From the NCBI GenBank assembly GCA_032164295.1, contig JAJHTX010000003.1, positions 2,852,001 to 2,916,000 on the forward strand: DNA of 64,000 nt. Direction: 5' to 3'. The DNA comes from Inonotus obliquus (Eukaryota > Basidiomycota > Agaricomycetes > Hymenochaetales > Hymenochaetaceae). Of the stretch, positions 54,548 through 64,000 are shown in pieces (position 1 is the stretch's first letter; each line of letters begins with the position of its first letter). Below the pieces are notes generated by a model. The model searched no databases, was not told where the DNA came from, and worked only from the letters and a program-made list of their open reading frames with translations. The position numbers were made by a program, and so were the translations under genes.

Positions 54548-56253
54548 TATATTCTACAGCATAGCTGTGCAACAGCAACTATTACTAAGCTAATATTCTA
54601 GAAGGTTCTGGATCAGGTGACTAATTACTAAGAAATGATGACAAACAAGGAGTGCATGTGATTAGAAGATCAGGTGATGGGAAAATAAAGAAAAGAAGGT
54701 AAAAGAAAAGAAAAAGAAAATTAAATACGAGTTTATAACAGGTCTACCATAACTCACGTATTTTGACATCTAAAATTCTGATTCTTTTTGCTGAAATAAT
54801 CCTTTTATGGGTTCTTATGATTACAAATCGAGTTTGATTAGCAGGGCATGTAGTTGTAGTATACAAGTCATTCTATAGTACAGATTCTTACTGTAACATG
54901 GGCAAAACGAAACTGTCCTATCCTTCACTTGCGGGAGGTTCAGACAGCTCAAACAAGCCTTGCAGGATAGCATGAGAGAGTTGGAAATGATTGTCCACCG
55001 TTGCTGATGTGGGTAATTGGTCAGTGAGAAGGAAGGGATACAAGGTTGATATGGGTGAAGGACAAACGAGAATACACTTTGATATCTCTGTCTACAGAGA
55101 AGCGATTGTACACATATCCTGACATACCAGAGTTCAATGCCCACTGCTGCTGCTGCTACTGAGATTGCACCTATGGAGCCTGTAATGAGAAGTTGCTCAA
55201 CCAGTTATGCTGAGCTTTTCCATCCTGTGCCAATGCTTGACTGTTCACCTGTACCTGTTATTCACCAGTACTTGATGTGCTCTCTATCAAAGGTGACCTG
55301 GCATTCAACGACCTGTTCGATTTTGTGTTCGTCTCGAAGAATTCCAGGGCGCTTGATTGCAGGTAAAGCAGAGTTCAGCGGGAGGTGTTGGTGGCCAGGT
55401 AAGCTAGTTGAACAACGATTTTGGGGAAGAATGAAACTGAGTGAGCTGCCGACAACACTCTGTACAGTTTGTGTAAGGATCTGTACAGATAAGGTAGTGA
55501 GAATGTGAGTACAAAGTTGAGATACACTCTGATTGGGGCAAGAAACTCGTTAGAGTATTTCGTCCCTCAATGGCAAGACTTGCACCAAGATCAGAAACGT
55601 TGACCAGGAACCGCCATTAGCATCGAAAGGGCTGAGAGGAAGGGATAGCAATTGCACCTGACCTGTTGCCTATGCTTTCTCTGGCTCGCTCATATCAAAT
55701 TGGCAAGATCCCACTCTCATGATCCCATCAGTGGATAATGAATCAGAATCAGACTCGCTGAACTTCTCTGGGTCGGTGGTCAAGGCAGATAAAGAAATGC
55801 TTGTAGTACCTGCGGTGCTGGCAGTTGAGCAAGCAGAGTTGTTTCACACAAACAAGGTGGGCACACTCTGGTCACCCTGTTTTGGTTGTCGCTCCATTCT
55901 CGAAATTGTAATGGCATGTAGATGTCCGTTAGGAAGCAAAGGAGGTATGTGTCGCTAGAGACATGGATTGAGAGGTTGACTGCCAAAAGCGAGATTGGAA
56001 ATATGCGAGGTGTACAAATGTTGTGAGCGTTGTTTCTCAGTGCAGCAGCACCTTTACTCAGTCTGTCTCTCTCAACAACCAACAACCATCACATCCTATA
56101 ACCTAAAGTATATGGTCTGTGAGAAGCCCCTATCGCACAATGCACAGAATATGCTCATCCACATCCATTCCTCGGGAAAGTTCATTATTTGAGCTATATC
56201 GAGGCTGACAGGCATCTCGAAATCCATGGTCAACAATGTGATAAGGCAGCACC
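54548..56253. other. Unassigned sequence between inverted arms
   Basis: About 1.7 kb. The open frames at 55137-55508 and 55719-55958 have no motifs I recognise. Ends at the second family-1 solo LTR. Confidence 0.3.
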
Positions 56254-56461
56254 TGAAAGGATTGTGCTGAAATTTTGATTCAATTAGGAACGTCGATCGA
56301 AACTACCCCGGATAGGACCGGTTAATTTCACTGGCCGGCTACGATCAGGATCGACAGCGAGAAGCGGAGAACACGCGAATCTAATACAATCTGAAGCCGA
56401 CGATCAAGAAGCATCGGCTAGCAACGCTAATCCCGACGATCACACTAAACCTTCGCAAACG

Positions 56462-57088
56462 ATGCAGCAAATACAGCAGCCTCCAACGGCTTGCTATAAA
56501 TGCAGAAGAGTGCGACAGATCATCGAAGACCTACACAAGATAATACTACAGGAGGCAACGGGCATGTTAACGTATCATGTGTCCAGCGAACGAGCAACAG
56601 CTTATCGAGAATACCACAATCCCCCGGAGGTCGTTCGAAATCGCACGAGGTCAACAATAGCAATGGATACGGCAATAGGCATGCAACCAAAGACGCACTG
56701 GACAATAGTAGGAATCCACGATATATTAGCACTTGAGTGCCCAAGCACATTCGTGGAGATCAGTGCAGACTATGTTACGAACCGCCGCTCACCGATAACA
56801 GCGGCATGGGTTGCAAACACACTCAGGGAACTATGGGCATACTGCAAAGCTATTCGACTACAAGGAGACCTATACCTAGGCTGGAGAATACCTTCGAGCG
56901 ATACTCGACGAAGTGTACGGCTACTCATCGCCATAGGCACCTACGTCAAACCACCTTGGTTTCCCCACGATGATATCCGATGTCGAATCACACTTGACGG
57001 CCCCGAACAAGAGTCCCGAGGCGACAAGCAAATCACAGCCTTCATAGCCCCAGATGCTATACAATGGAACCCTGACGGAATTCCTTAA
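56462..57088 (+). CDS. U3-embedded ORF of LTR family 1, copy b (open)
   Basis: An open frame of 208 codons from ATG 56462. The frame is open further upstream to 56312, where copy a has its ATG and this copy has ATA. It contains CYKC, RRVRQIIEDLHKIILQE, ALECPSTFVEISADYV, SPITAAWVANTLRELWAYC, GDLYLGWRIPSSDTRRSV and PPWFPHDDIRCRITLDGPEQ. The codon that is TGA in copy a is CGA here. Across the 258 shared codons I count about 12 synonymous and 9 amino-acid-changing differences, fewer replacements than neutral drift would give. Product unknown. The copy sits in a solo LTR, so it would be expressed only if an upstream promoter exists, because the LTR's own TATA box lies downstream. Confidence 0.5.
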   Translation: MQQIQQPPTACYKCRRVRQIIEDLHKIILQEATGMLTYHVSSERATAYREYHNPPEVVRNRTRSTIAMDTAIGMQPKTHWTIVGIHDILALECPSTFVEISADYVTNRRSPITAAWVANTLRELWAYCKAIRLQGDLYLGWRIPSSDTRRSVRLLIAIGTYVKPPWFPHDDIRCRITLDGPEQESRGDKQITAFIAPDAIQWNPDGIP

Positions 57089-57418
57089 ATACACGAGCAA
57101 CTGCGGACGAGCGAACTCTAACTACGGCGCAGCCATGCAAAACCAATGGCATACGAACACGCATTCAATGACTCACTCACTGACTCATTCTATGCACAGG
57201 GCGCAGCACATGGCCGACCCCAAGCATAGGTTTCAATTCAGTTCAAGTCAAGATGAGTCAACGCCGAGTCATCGCCTTGCACAGGGCGCAGTCGATGAGT
57301 CAATCCGCAGCAGAACAATGGGAATACCAGACAAGTTTGGAAGCTAGAATAACGAATCAGATCGAGAGTAGGAACTACGGAGCGTAGGAAGTGGTCCGTC
57401 CACAACATGAGGAAAAGG

Positions 57419-57426
57419 TATAAATA
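57419..57426 (+). promoter_or_regulatory. TATA box of LTR family 1, copy b
   Basis: TATAAATA in AAAAGGTATAAATAGTTG, identical context to copy a. Confidence 0.65.
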
Positions 57427-57990
57427 GTTGTAGACTTAGACCGTAGCTCCCTATCTTTCTTTCGATCATCTTGTACATCGAGTCCTCTTAGGCATCTAGC
57501 TTCTAATCTGAAGACCACCTAATCTGCTTAACCTCTCTTACTCTACGGCGTGGAACGATTAATTAGTCGCCCACCGACTAGGGAAGCTTACGAACGGCAG
57601 TCGATACTGTCCTACTAGTCTGTCAACGAGGTTGAGGCCCGACTTGATTAGTAAACAAGAGCGTCTGAGGCAACGCTTAGTATACTTGGGAATCTGCCCT
57701 GCTTGTGAAAACCGAGTAGGCTCCGGAAACTCTTAGAAAAGCATCGCCGAACCCGTAACACTATCGGACCGTCCTATTGTGGTTACTGTATAGTCCCTTT
57801 AGGGCGAGCGTTTTCTAACAGCACCAAGCGATGCACAGGGTCAGAGAGAATGCAAACTGACCCAGTCAACCAAGGATACTCTCTTATGCAGATACAAATA
57901 TGAGTCGGCATCTACTCAGTTCCCTTCTCAACTTTGCTGACTGTGCAATTTACCACTAGTTTATCCTGAGCTCAATAGACCGAAACTGTA

Positions 57991-58335
57991 ATTTTTATCT
58001 TGTTGAGCTGAAAGACATGCTCCAACTCATCCAAGGCAAGGAGGCATCGATAACAACAATAGAAAGGACACTGAAGCAAGCCGGATTCACTCTGAAAGAG
58101 GTGTGGCTACGGCTTGTCTGTTGCATGACTTGTGACTCACGCCTTGTCAATGATAGATCACCAAGGAAGCACTGGAGCATAACAAAGAGAAGTGGATACA
58201 GTACCAGCTCTGGATGGGCTGTCAATACAGGGCAGATCAGCTGGTATTTGTCGATGAGAGTGTGTGCGATAAGTGTACCTTCTTGCAGAAGAGGACATGG
58301 GCTCTACAAGGTCATCAAGTGATTTGCAAACAGGT
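57991..58335 (+). pseudogene. Tc1/mariner (DDE_3-type) transposase relic
   Basis: VELKDMLQLIQGKEASITTI and ERTLKQAGFTLKEV match the helix-turn-helix region of fungal Tc1-like transposases (DMLELI...PSISTIERTL...G.T.KK). After a frame shift, YRADQLVFVDES carries the first catalytic Asp, and CTFLQKRTWALQGHQ follows. The sequence is lost after 58335, so two of the three catalytic residues are missing. The frame is broken at least once. Confidence 0.65.
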
Positions 58336-58560
58336 TGTAAGGCATAAACCTAGCATAGTCTTACATACCTTGGCATGGGGGGTTGAGCAGGGTCACGTGG
58401 TGAGGTAGGACGAGGTCACAAGGGAATAACCCATACAATCCAATCCTAGGAGGTAAGAGAGGATTGTTAAGGCATAAACTGGAATAGCCTTAACTTACCT
58501 CAGCACAGGGGGCCGAGTCGCGTCACATGGGGAGGACGGACAAGGTCACATGATAATTAA
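58335..58560. repeat. Degenerate tandem pair
   Basis: AAGGCATAAAC...CTTA(C/A)...GGGTCACGTGG and AAGGCATAAACTGGAATAG...GCGTCACATGG are two diverged units of roughly 100 bp in direct order. Beyond it, up to about 60200, I find no gene. Words with GATACC/CGATAC recur at 59490-59790. Confidence 0.4.
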
Positions 58561-60221
58561 CCACATAAACTCATCCAGGGGGTAGGAGGAGGTTCTCAAG
58601 GACAGCGGAGGAGACGACATCGAGGAGGACGAGAGGAAGGCGAGGATCGATACAGTCATCGAGGTGACGAGAGGAGAGGGTGAGCAATAGTCGAACCACT
58701 ACTACTAACCTAAAGGGTGTCGGAGGTTAGGAAGAGACGGTATCCACGTGATACATCGGAGGGATGATGACAACGGCCCAGGGGTTCCCACACCCTTAAT
58801 ACGTATATCCCAAGGTACAAGGTCTAGAGGTATAATCTCTAAACCAAGGAGATGCGCCGTCGAAGGAAGACAACACACGAGGTAAGGCACATCCTTGGTA
58901 ACCTTGTTTAATAACCCTGTATGACTCAGGTACATCTACTACACAACCACCCACCAGTCTATCCTACAAAGAGGACATCAAAGAGACATGCTAATGTCCA
59001 TGCATCACAACGTTGTTTGTTACGCAGTGCGACTCTGCAACCTCAGACGAGGGACTGCATCCCGTCATCCACAATACACCATGACGTCCTATCTCATGCA
59101 CGTCCCTCAGCCATTAGATCAGATGGTTAAACCACCTAACCACGAGACTGGCACCAACATTGTCAACGAAGGTGTATGCACTTTAATATCCCAGAGCGCT
59201 ACTAGTATGTCTACTTCACAACACTCCCCAGCAGACTACATTGAGAGCTAGCGGTAATGCCCTCACACTGACATTTGTAATGCAGTACGTCTCTGCTCCC
59301 TGCGCTAAAGAGTAATACTGGAGGCTACAATTGATATGGGCTTAATTCTGCGATTCTACCGCTTCTTACTTCTCTTCGGACCATGGTACTTCTGCCATCC
59401 TATCTACGCCTACGGTTCCAACGAAGTACGAGGCTTCTGCGATTTGACAAGGCTCGTTTAGCCAGACTTCTGCGCCAATACCGAATCACCAATCCCTACG
59501 CCCGTCTTCCATCACAATACCGAACCACCAGACTTCGATACCAATGATACCGATACTGTACTGTCCTCTCATCCTAATACCGACGCTTAATAGTACGCCC
59601 TCAACGGCCAATACCGAGGGAAAGGCGCATGAGCTACGATCGGTCTGCCATACGTTGCTGCGAAGAGTTGGATCATTGTCGAAGCTCCAAGTCCGACGGT
59701 CTGTCCTTCTGAACCGCCGTGCATCGATACCGACGATACCGGTGTTGATACTGATGATCCACTCCGGTACCGAAGTCCGTGATGTGTGCTAGGTCGAGAC
59801 CACGCCCTCGGAGATCTACGTCGAGAGGAAGGTTGGGAAATGAATCAGGTCCGCCATATGCTGCTTTGATCTCGGAGGAGACCATTGATCCGACTCGGAG
59901 GCAAAGCCAAGCAATGTGTTAGGACCAGTGCGGATCGGATCAGCAGACCGACATTGATCGACTGATCAACACGATCGACGCACCAGAACAAGTCCACTCA
60001 CTCCGGCAATATTCGCAGTCCGTCTTGATAAGCACAGGGAAGTGCGAGGCGGTGCTTTGTAGAACCGGGTAGCAGCAGTACTTAGTCGGGGTCAAGGGAC
60101 CGGCTGGACACTAGTACCGATGATAAGAGTGGTAGCGAAGAAGAGAAGCTTCGTGGGGCTTCTTTGTATGCACTAGTACAGAAGAATTTTGCTGAGGGAC
60201 ATAGCCACCCTCGCTTGGCTC

Positions 60222-60229
60222 TATTTATA
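60222..60229 (-). promoter_or_regulatory. TATA box of LTR family 3
   Basis: Minus strand TATAAATA (plus TATTTATA) in GGGTATAAATAGAGCC, about 275 bp beyond the ORF stop. Confidence 0.5.
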
Positions 60230-60504
60230 CCCAGAGCTTCTATCTATTGAGTTACCTGGGCATCCTCAGGCACAGCCTCCTGATCTTTCCGAGCACAGCC
60301 CCTATCTTGTCCGATATCCCGCAATCTCTAATCGGGTGGCGATGCACCTCCGATCTTCCCCGCAATCCTTCTAGGACTTTCGATATAACTTTATACCTGG
60401 TCAATGCACAGCAATCACACCATCATCATCCAATCCTGTGGCTTGTGTGGAGCTCCGTGCCTTCCGCACTGCCCAGCTGTCCTTCTCAAATGTTCCTTAT
60501 GATG

Positions 60505-61314
60505 TCATGCACAGCAACTCGAACAGTCTGCCATGTCTTCATCTTCTGCAGGTGCTGCTGGGTTGGTCAGCTGTCTTGGTTGACTTGGGCTTCCTTCCTC
60601 AATAGAATTAGCTCGATTATCAATCACCGGAGCGGCGGGCCTATATGGTTCTGCCTGTACCATGGCAGGTAACCCAGTCCGCCAGATCGTCGCTCGGCGA
60701 TATCCATCGGGTATCCGTATCTCCGTTCCTTGCACCTGATCGTCACTGATCCCTTCCATGACAAAGGTTAAGATCACCCCATTGATCCGTTCCCTCGGTT
60801 GAGAGATTTCCAATGCTATCATCCCCGGTAGTTGATTCTGCTCTGATTTCCATCGTGCCACTATGTTGCCAAATAGATTATTGCGTAGTGCTTGATGTTC
60901 TCTTGTAGCTTCCGCATGTATTGGCCAGTCGAGTTGTATTGCCACTCATCAGCATAGCTGGGAATGTATTGATCTTCTTGTCCATGCAATTACACCTGCA
61001 TTCGCAATGTAGTGTAACCCCCTTCCTGTCCAAACTGTAACTTTGTGCAAGTATGCATTTAGTGTAGATGTGAACAATGGTTGAGTTGTTTCTGCAACCA
61101 TCGACCAATGGTGGTTGGTTCGAATTGAATACGGGTCACTTCGAAGCATATGATTGACTGCATCCTCGAGTATCCATGTCTGCAGTAGCTATGCCTCCTC
61201 ATGTGCCCATTCACAGAACCTGCATATTGGTGTATTGATTTGTCCTGATAATGTCGAGCCCCAGGGACAATAGCGTGTGCGTGTATAATATGTTTGATCG
61301 AATTGTCTTTCCAT
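60505..61314 (-). pseudogene. U3-embedded ORF of LTR family 3 (three premature stops)
   Basis: One frame from ATG 61314 to 60505 (269 codons) with TAG about 43 codons in and a TGA-TGA pair at 60946-60951. A CRFC pair is followed by EWAHEEA and LLQTWILEDAVNHML, then HHWSMVAETTQPLF and AYLHKVTVWTGRGLHYIANA. After the stops come LFGNIVARWKSEQNQLPGM, INGVILTFVMEGISDD and VQGTEIRIPDGYRR. The CxxC plus helix and the place in the LTR match families 1 and 2; elsewhere similarity is slight. The acidic Cys-rich end is EDEDMADCSSCC. Function unknown. Confidence 0.45.
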
Positions 61315-61386
61315 GTCTGATGTTCGTGGGAATTTATCGGGTTGTAGCGTCTCTAGATCCGCATGCCAAATAAGTCAATTTCTTCT

Positions 61387-61969
61387 GACATAAGTAGCTC
61401 ATAGTACTCCCCTGTACCCTAGCTTCGACCTGATCTAACCTCCGGTTAGCAGCAGCCCAATCTACTCTCTTCACTATCACTCTCTTTGCTGTAACTGAGT
61501 AAAGGCATAGCCTGGCAGTAAACCAGTGCTGTTAGCTGTTGCTGATAAGACCCACTCCTCTTGGAGGAGGGAATGAAAGTAATCAGACAGGCATGTTGCC
61601 CTCCTCCATTACGAAAGGTTCAACGATATGTTACAAAACTTCAATTATGTATATCCTAATGTATAACATGAATTATGCCACTTGAATCAGATTTTTACAT
61701 GTGGTATTTCACAATCCGTGATTTTTACATTACCTGAGGGAGGAGGTAAGGTATCGACTTGACAACATCATTTTTTTTGTTCCTCCACACACACATCACA
61801 TTTCTCAGAATTTTTTACATGGATGGAAGCGCATTGTTGAGTACTTTTTTTACGTAGCTATATCATATCCTAATATGCAGTATTGAGTAAGAAATCGGCC
61901 CGTTTGTTGATTTTAGCACAATTTTGGGGTGACGTGTCAAAAGTCACAGAGAACTACGTGTCCAGATTA
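61387..61969 (-). repeat. Inverted repeat arm, right (partner 53974-54547)
   Basis: Reverse complement of the left arm. Ends at CCAGATTA, whose TA is the target of the adjoining foldback element. Confidence 0.8.
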
Positions 61970-63130
61970 CAGTCTCACAGCGGGCAAATCAGGACGGAGA
62001 AGAAAACATTTAAAATATCAACCTCACCTCTATCCTGATTTGCCTGCCATGTCTTTTTCAAAAGTCCTGAGACACGTGCCAAATTGCCATTTTTGGCCCC
62101 TCCAGTATCTCAGAACACAAAATAAATCATATCTCACTCAATTCTTGACCGTTTCGTGTCATATAGGTTACTAAGTTCATGCCTCGATCGTGCCGTCCAG
62201 ACCGAAACAACCCCGAGCAAAATCGGGCAAGAATTGACCCCGGAACGGCGCAAAATGTCATTTTTTCATGTATTCCTCATGTACATTTTTTCCTGCACTC
62301 AATTCTGGGTCTGCAGCACCCACAAGTGTCTCAGAGCCCTCAGATAGAATAGATGTAAATTTAGGGCCTGTATTTGGGGTGTATTTTGAGGTGTATGTGT
62401 TGGTCTGGGGCATGCCTGGAAAGCACAAATCCCCCCTCATCCCCTGAGCCCCCCATGCCCCAGGAAAAAATATCTGAGGATAATTTCATGCATGGGAAGT
62501 CATTTAGAGTATATTTGAATGCATCTGAGCCTTTCCCAGAGCAAATGGGTATGTTGGGAAGCAGGGGAAAGGCAAGGAAGTATGGTGCATATACCCTATC
62601 TCCTCCATCTCAATCAATGCACCAATCCTCATAGCAGACATGAGAAGTACTCAAATCACTTCCAATAGACCTGAGATGAATTTACATGTATGAACTTAGC
62701 CTCAGACATTTCTTCTTGGGGCATGGGGGGCTCAGAGGATGAGGGGGGATTTGTGCTTTCCAGGCATGCCCCAGACCAGCACATACACCTCAAAATACAC
62801 CCCAAATACAGGCCCTAAATTTACATCTATTCTATCTAAGGGCTCTGAGACACTTGTGGGTGTTGTAGACCCAGAATTTAGTGCAAGAAAAATTGTACAT
62901 GAGGAATGCATGAAAAAACGATGTTTTGCGCTATTTTGGAGTCAATTGTTAACCGATTTTGCTCGGGTTTGTTACGGTCTGGACGGCACGATCGAGGCAT
63001 GAATTTATTAACCTAGATGACGCGAAACGGTCAAGAATTGAGTGAGATATGATTTATTTTGTGTTCTGAGATACTGGAGGGGCCAAAAATGGCAATTTGG
63101 CACGTGTCTCAGGACTTTTGAAAAAGACTG
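61970..63130. mobile_element. Foldback element with about 425-bp inverted arms, TA-flanked
   Basis: Left arm 61970 to about 62480 (interrupted by the 76-bp insertion at 61976-62051) and right arm about 62700-63130 are inverted repeats of each other with roughly 90-95 percent identity. They are separated by about 220 bp. Ends are CAGTCT(TTTTCAAAAG) and CTTTTGAAAAAGACTG. TA flanks both sides (61968-61969 and 63131-63132), as in Tc1/mariner-type insertions. The matching open frames on the two arms (MRGDLCFPGMPQT...) are an outcome of the palindrome, not genes. Confidence 0.7.
61976..62051. mobile_element. 76-bp CACTA-like mini element nested in the foldback arm
   Basis: Ends CACAGCGGGCAAATCAGG and CCTGATTTGCCTGCCATG match those of the 377-bp MITE at 45179. 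The 3-bp duplication is TCT (61973-61975 and 62052-62054). The partner arm at about 63124 lacks it and so is an internal empty site. Only the two termini and about 40 bp remain. Confidence 0.7.
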
Positions 63131-63132
63131 TA

Positions 63133-64000
63133 CAGTCACATGACAAAAGTTTTGTCGTGTCCACGTCACAATACAACCACTCTTTACCTTATACCACAAC
63201 AACCACTGACTCAATCATGCCCAAACAACTTGGATCCTCTAAGACTACTCCTGCTCAACGTGCTGCTATACTTAATCTTTGCCAAACTCAACTCCCTCGC
63301 GAGGAAATTGCAAAAGCATTCAATTGCACCGTTCGTACCATACAGCGCATTCTCAAGAACCATGCCAAGCGAGGCCATGTCGATGATCTACCCAGGAGCA
63401 GATGTCCACACAAGCTTGGTGACAGGGGGTTACATTATCTGCAGCGCTCTCTTGATGGCAACAGATGTCAAACACTTGCCGACATCACCCAAAATCTTAA
63501 TGCTGGTGCACTCAAACTCATTACCCCCAGGACTGTCCAGAGGTCCTTACATTGTGATTTGGGGATGTTCTCACGCCATGCACGCAAGAAACCATTTCTA
63601 ACTGATGAACACAAGGAGAGGAGGCTGGAGTGGGGGGAGGCTGCAATTGATCATGGGGAGGAGGAGTAGCATAGGGTGATCTGGACAGATGAATCCTCAG
63701 TTGAGCTTGGAAAGCACTCAAAGGCTCCTCTGGTATGGTGTCGCACTGAGAAGGTATTTGACAAGAAGTGCCTAGCAGCCTCTTTCAAGTCAGGAAGGAC
63801 AAGTGTTATAGTTTGGGGGTGTATTGCATATAACAAGAAGGGCCCACTCATATTTATCCCCAAGGACAGGAGGAAGGGTGTGGATTATGTTGATTTGGTT
63901 ATGGCAGGACCCCTCTGGGACTTTTATGCAGAGCTGTATAAGGAGAGGGGAGTTGCAAAGGTGATAGGATATGGAACACCAGTTCACAGATGCAAGGTGA
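63133..64000 (+). mobile_element. Tc1/mariner element, 5' part (runs off the right edge)
   Basis: Begins CAGTCACATGACAAAAG after TA at 63131-63132, then the transposase from 63217. The right end lies beyond the window, so the matching terminal repeat cannot be checked. Confidence 0.6.
63217..64000 (+). pseudogene. Tc1/mariner transposase, partial and inactivated
   Basis: ATG 63217 (MPKQLGSSKTTPAQRAAI). The paired helix-turn-helix DNA-binding region has LPREEIAKAFNCTVRTIQRI and ITPRTVQRSLHCDLG. A TAG at 63667 interrupts EEE-x-HRVIWTDESS, where the family often has Trp, so TGG to TAG is likely. The first catalytic Asp is present in WTDES. VIVWGCIAYNKKGPLIF is the normal central strand. At the second catalytic Asp, family EDGAPVHR, this copy reads GYGTPVHRCKV, so the Asp is Tyr. 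With the stop and the missing Asp it cannot catalyse transposition. The third catalytic residue lies past the edge. Confidence 0.75.

Larger units (their letters stand above)
56254..57820 (+). mobile_element. Solo LTR (LTR family 1, copy b)
   Basis: A 1567-bp unit, TGAAAGGATTG...TTTTCTAACA, about 95 percent identical to 22998-24571. It is flanked by the perfect 5-bp duplication GCACC (56249-56253 and 57821-57825). It has inserted into other sequence whose right-hand part becomes a Tc1/mariner transposase relic at about 57990. Confidence 0.88.
60222..61378 (-). mobile_element. Partial LTR (LTR family 3), minus orientation, far end not located
   Basis: On the minus strand the element appears to start TGTCAGAAGAAATTG at 61378, where the 570-bp inverted arm ends, and carries an ORF and then a TATA box. 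The start resembles TGTTAGAAAGG of family 2. I could not find the other end or the target duplication; by analogy it would lie several hundred bp left of 60222. Confidence 0.45.

Noticed and set aside
62258..63002. Two matching frames beginning MRGDLCFPGMPQT on opposite strands
   Set aside because: They are produced by the foldback palindrome; the internal sequence has no coding signature.

Overview
The window looks like accessory chromosome from a filamentous basidiomycete, most likely an Agaricomycete. Supporting signs are compact GT-AG introns of about 45-75 bp, a seven-exon dienelactone hydrolase, a chromodomain Ty3/gypsy element, Crinkler-type NTPase genes and clustered small secreted protein genes. 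The species cannot be named from the sequence alone. Ordinary genes are few: the 3' end of HGH1, a fungal protein of the DUF6914 type, an APH-fold phosphotransferase and the dienelactone hydrolase.

Layout. 1-4 kb: HGH1 end, a dead inverted paralogue and a live copy of the DUF6914-like gene, then the phosphotransferase. 4.4-13.8 kb: a run of five small secreted protein genes. Each has a signal peptide, an intron at or soon after the end of the signal/pro region, and a low-complexity body. One is built from seven tandem phase 1-1 exons and one from TATDV repeats. 14.3-15.4 kb: dienelactone hydrolase. 15.8-19 kb: a relic of the tandem-exon gene, a hAT-type MITE and a hypothetical gene. 19.2-29 kb: a decayed Argonaute split by an 8.57 kb chromovirus, which is itself split by a 1.57 kb solo LTR. 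29.5-44.6 kb: a segmental duplication in which a dead copy of the 12.8 kb secreted-protein locus sits beside a 995-aa Crinkler-type gene, twice. Between the two copies lie a Tc1-type MITE, a repeat unit and a deleted M20 carboxypeptidase. 44.6-64 kb: almost entirely transposons and gene relics, including LTRs, CACTA-like mini elements, a foldback element, two Tc1/mariner transposase relics and a dead USP7/Ubp15 deubiquitinase.

The most unusual observation is that three different solo or partial LTRs (22998-24571 with its second copy 56254-57820; 47526-49221; and one ending near 61378) each carry a sense-strand ORF of about 260-285 codons. In every case it lies about 250-330 bp upstream of a TATAAATA box, that is, inside U3. 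All three predicted proteins have a CxxC pair followed directly by a helical stretch of about 20 residues. The two copies of the first family differ by roughly 12 synonymous and 9 non-synonymous changes, which suggests past protein-level selection. I do not recognise this protein.

The living genes fit a host-interaction or stress-facing accessory region: secreted repetitive proteins plus Crinkler-type NTPases. It has been expanded by segmental duplication and repeatedly invaded by transposons. No functional link between the genes is shown by the sequence beyond this co-location.
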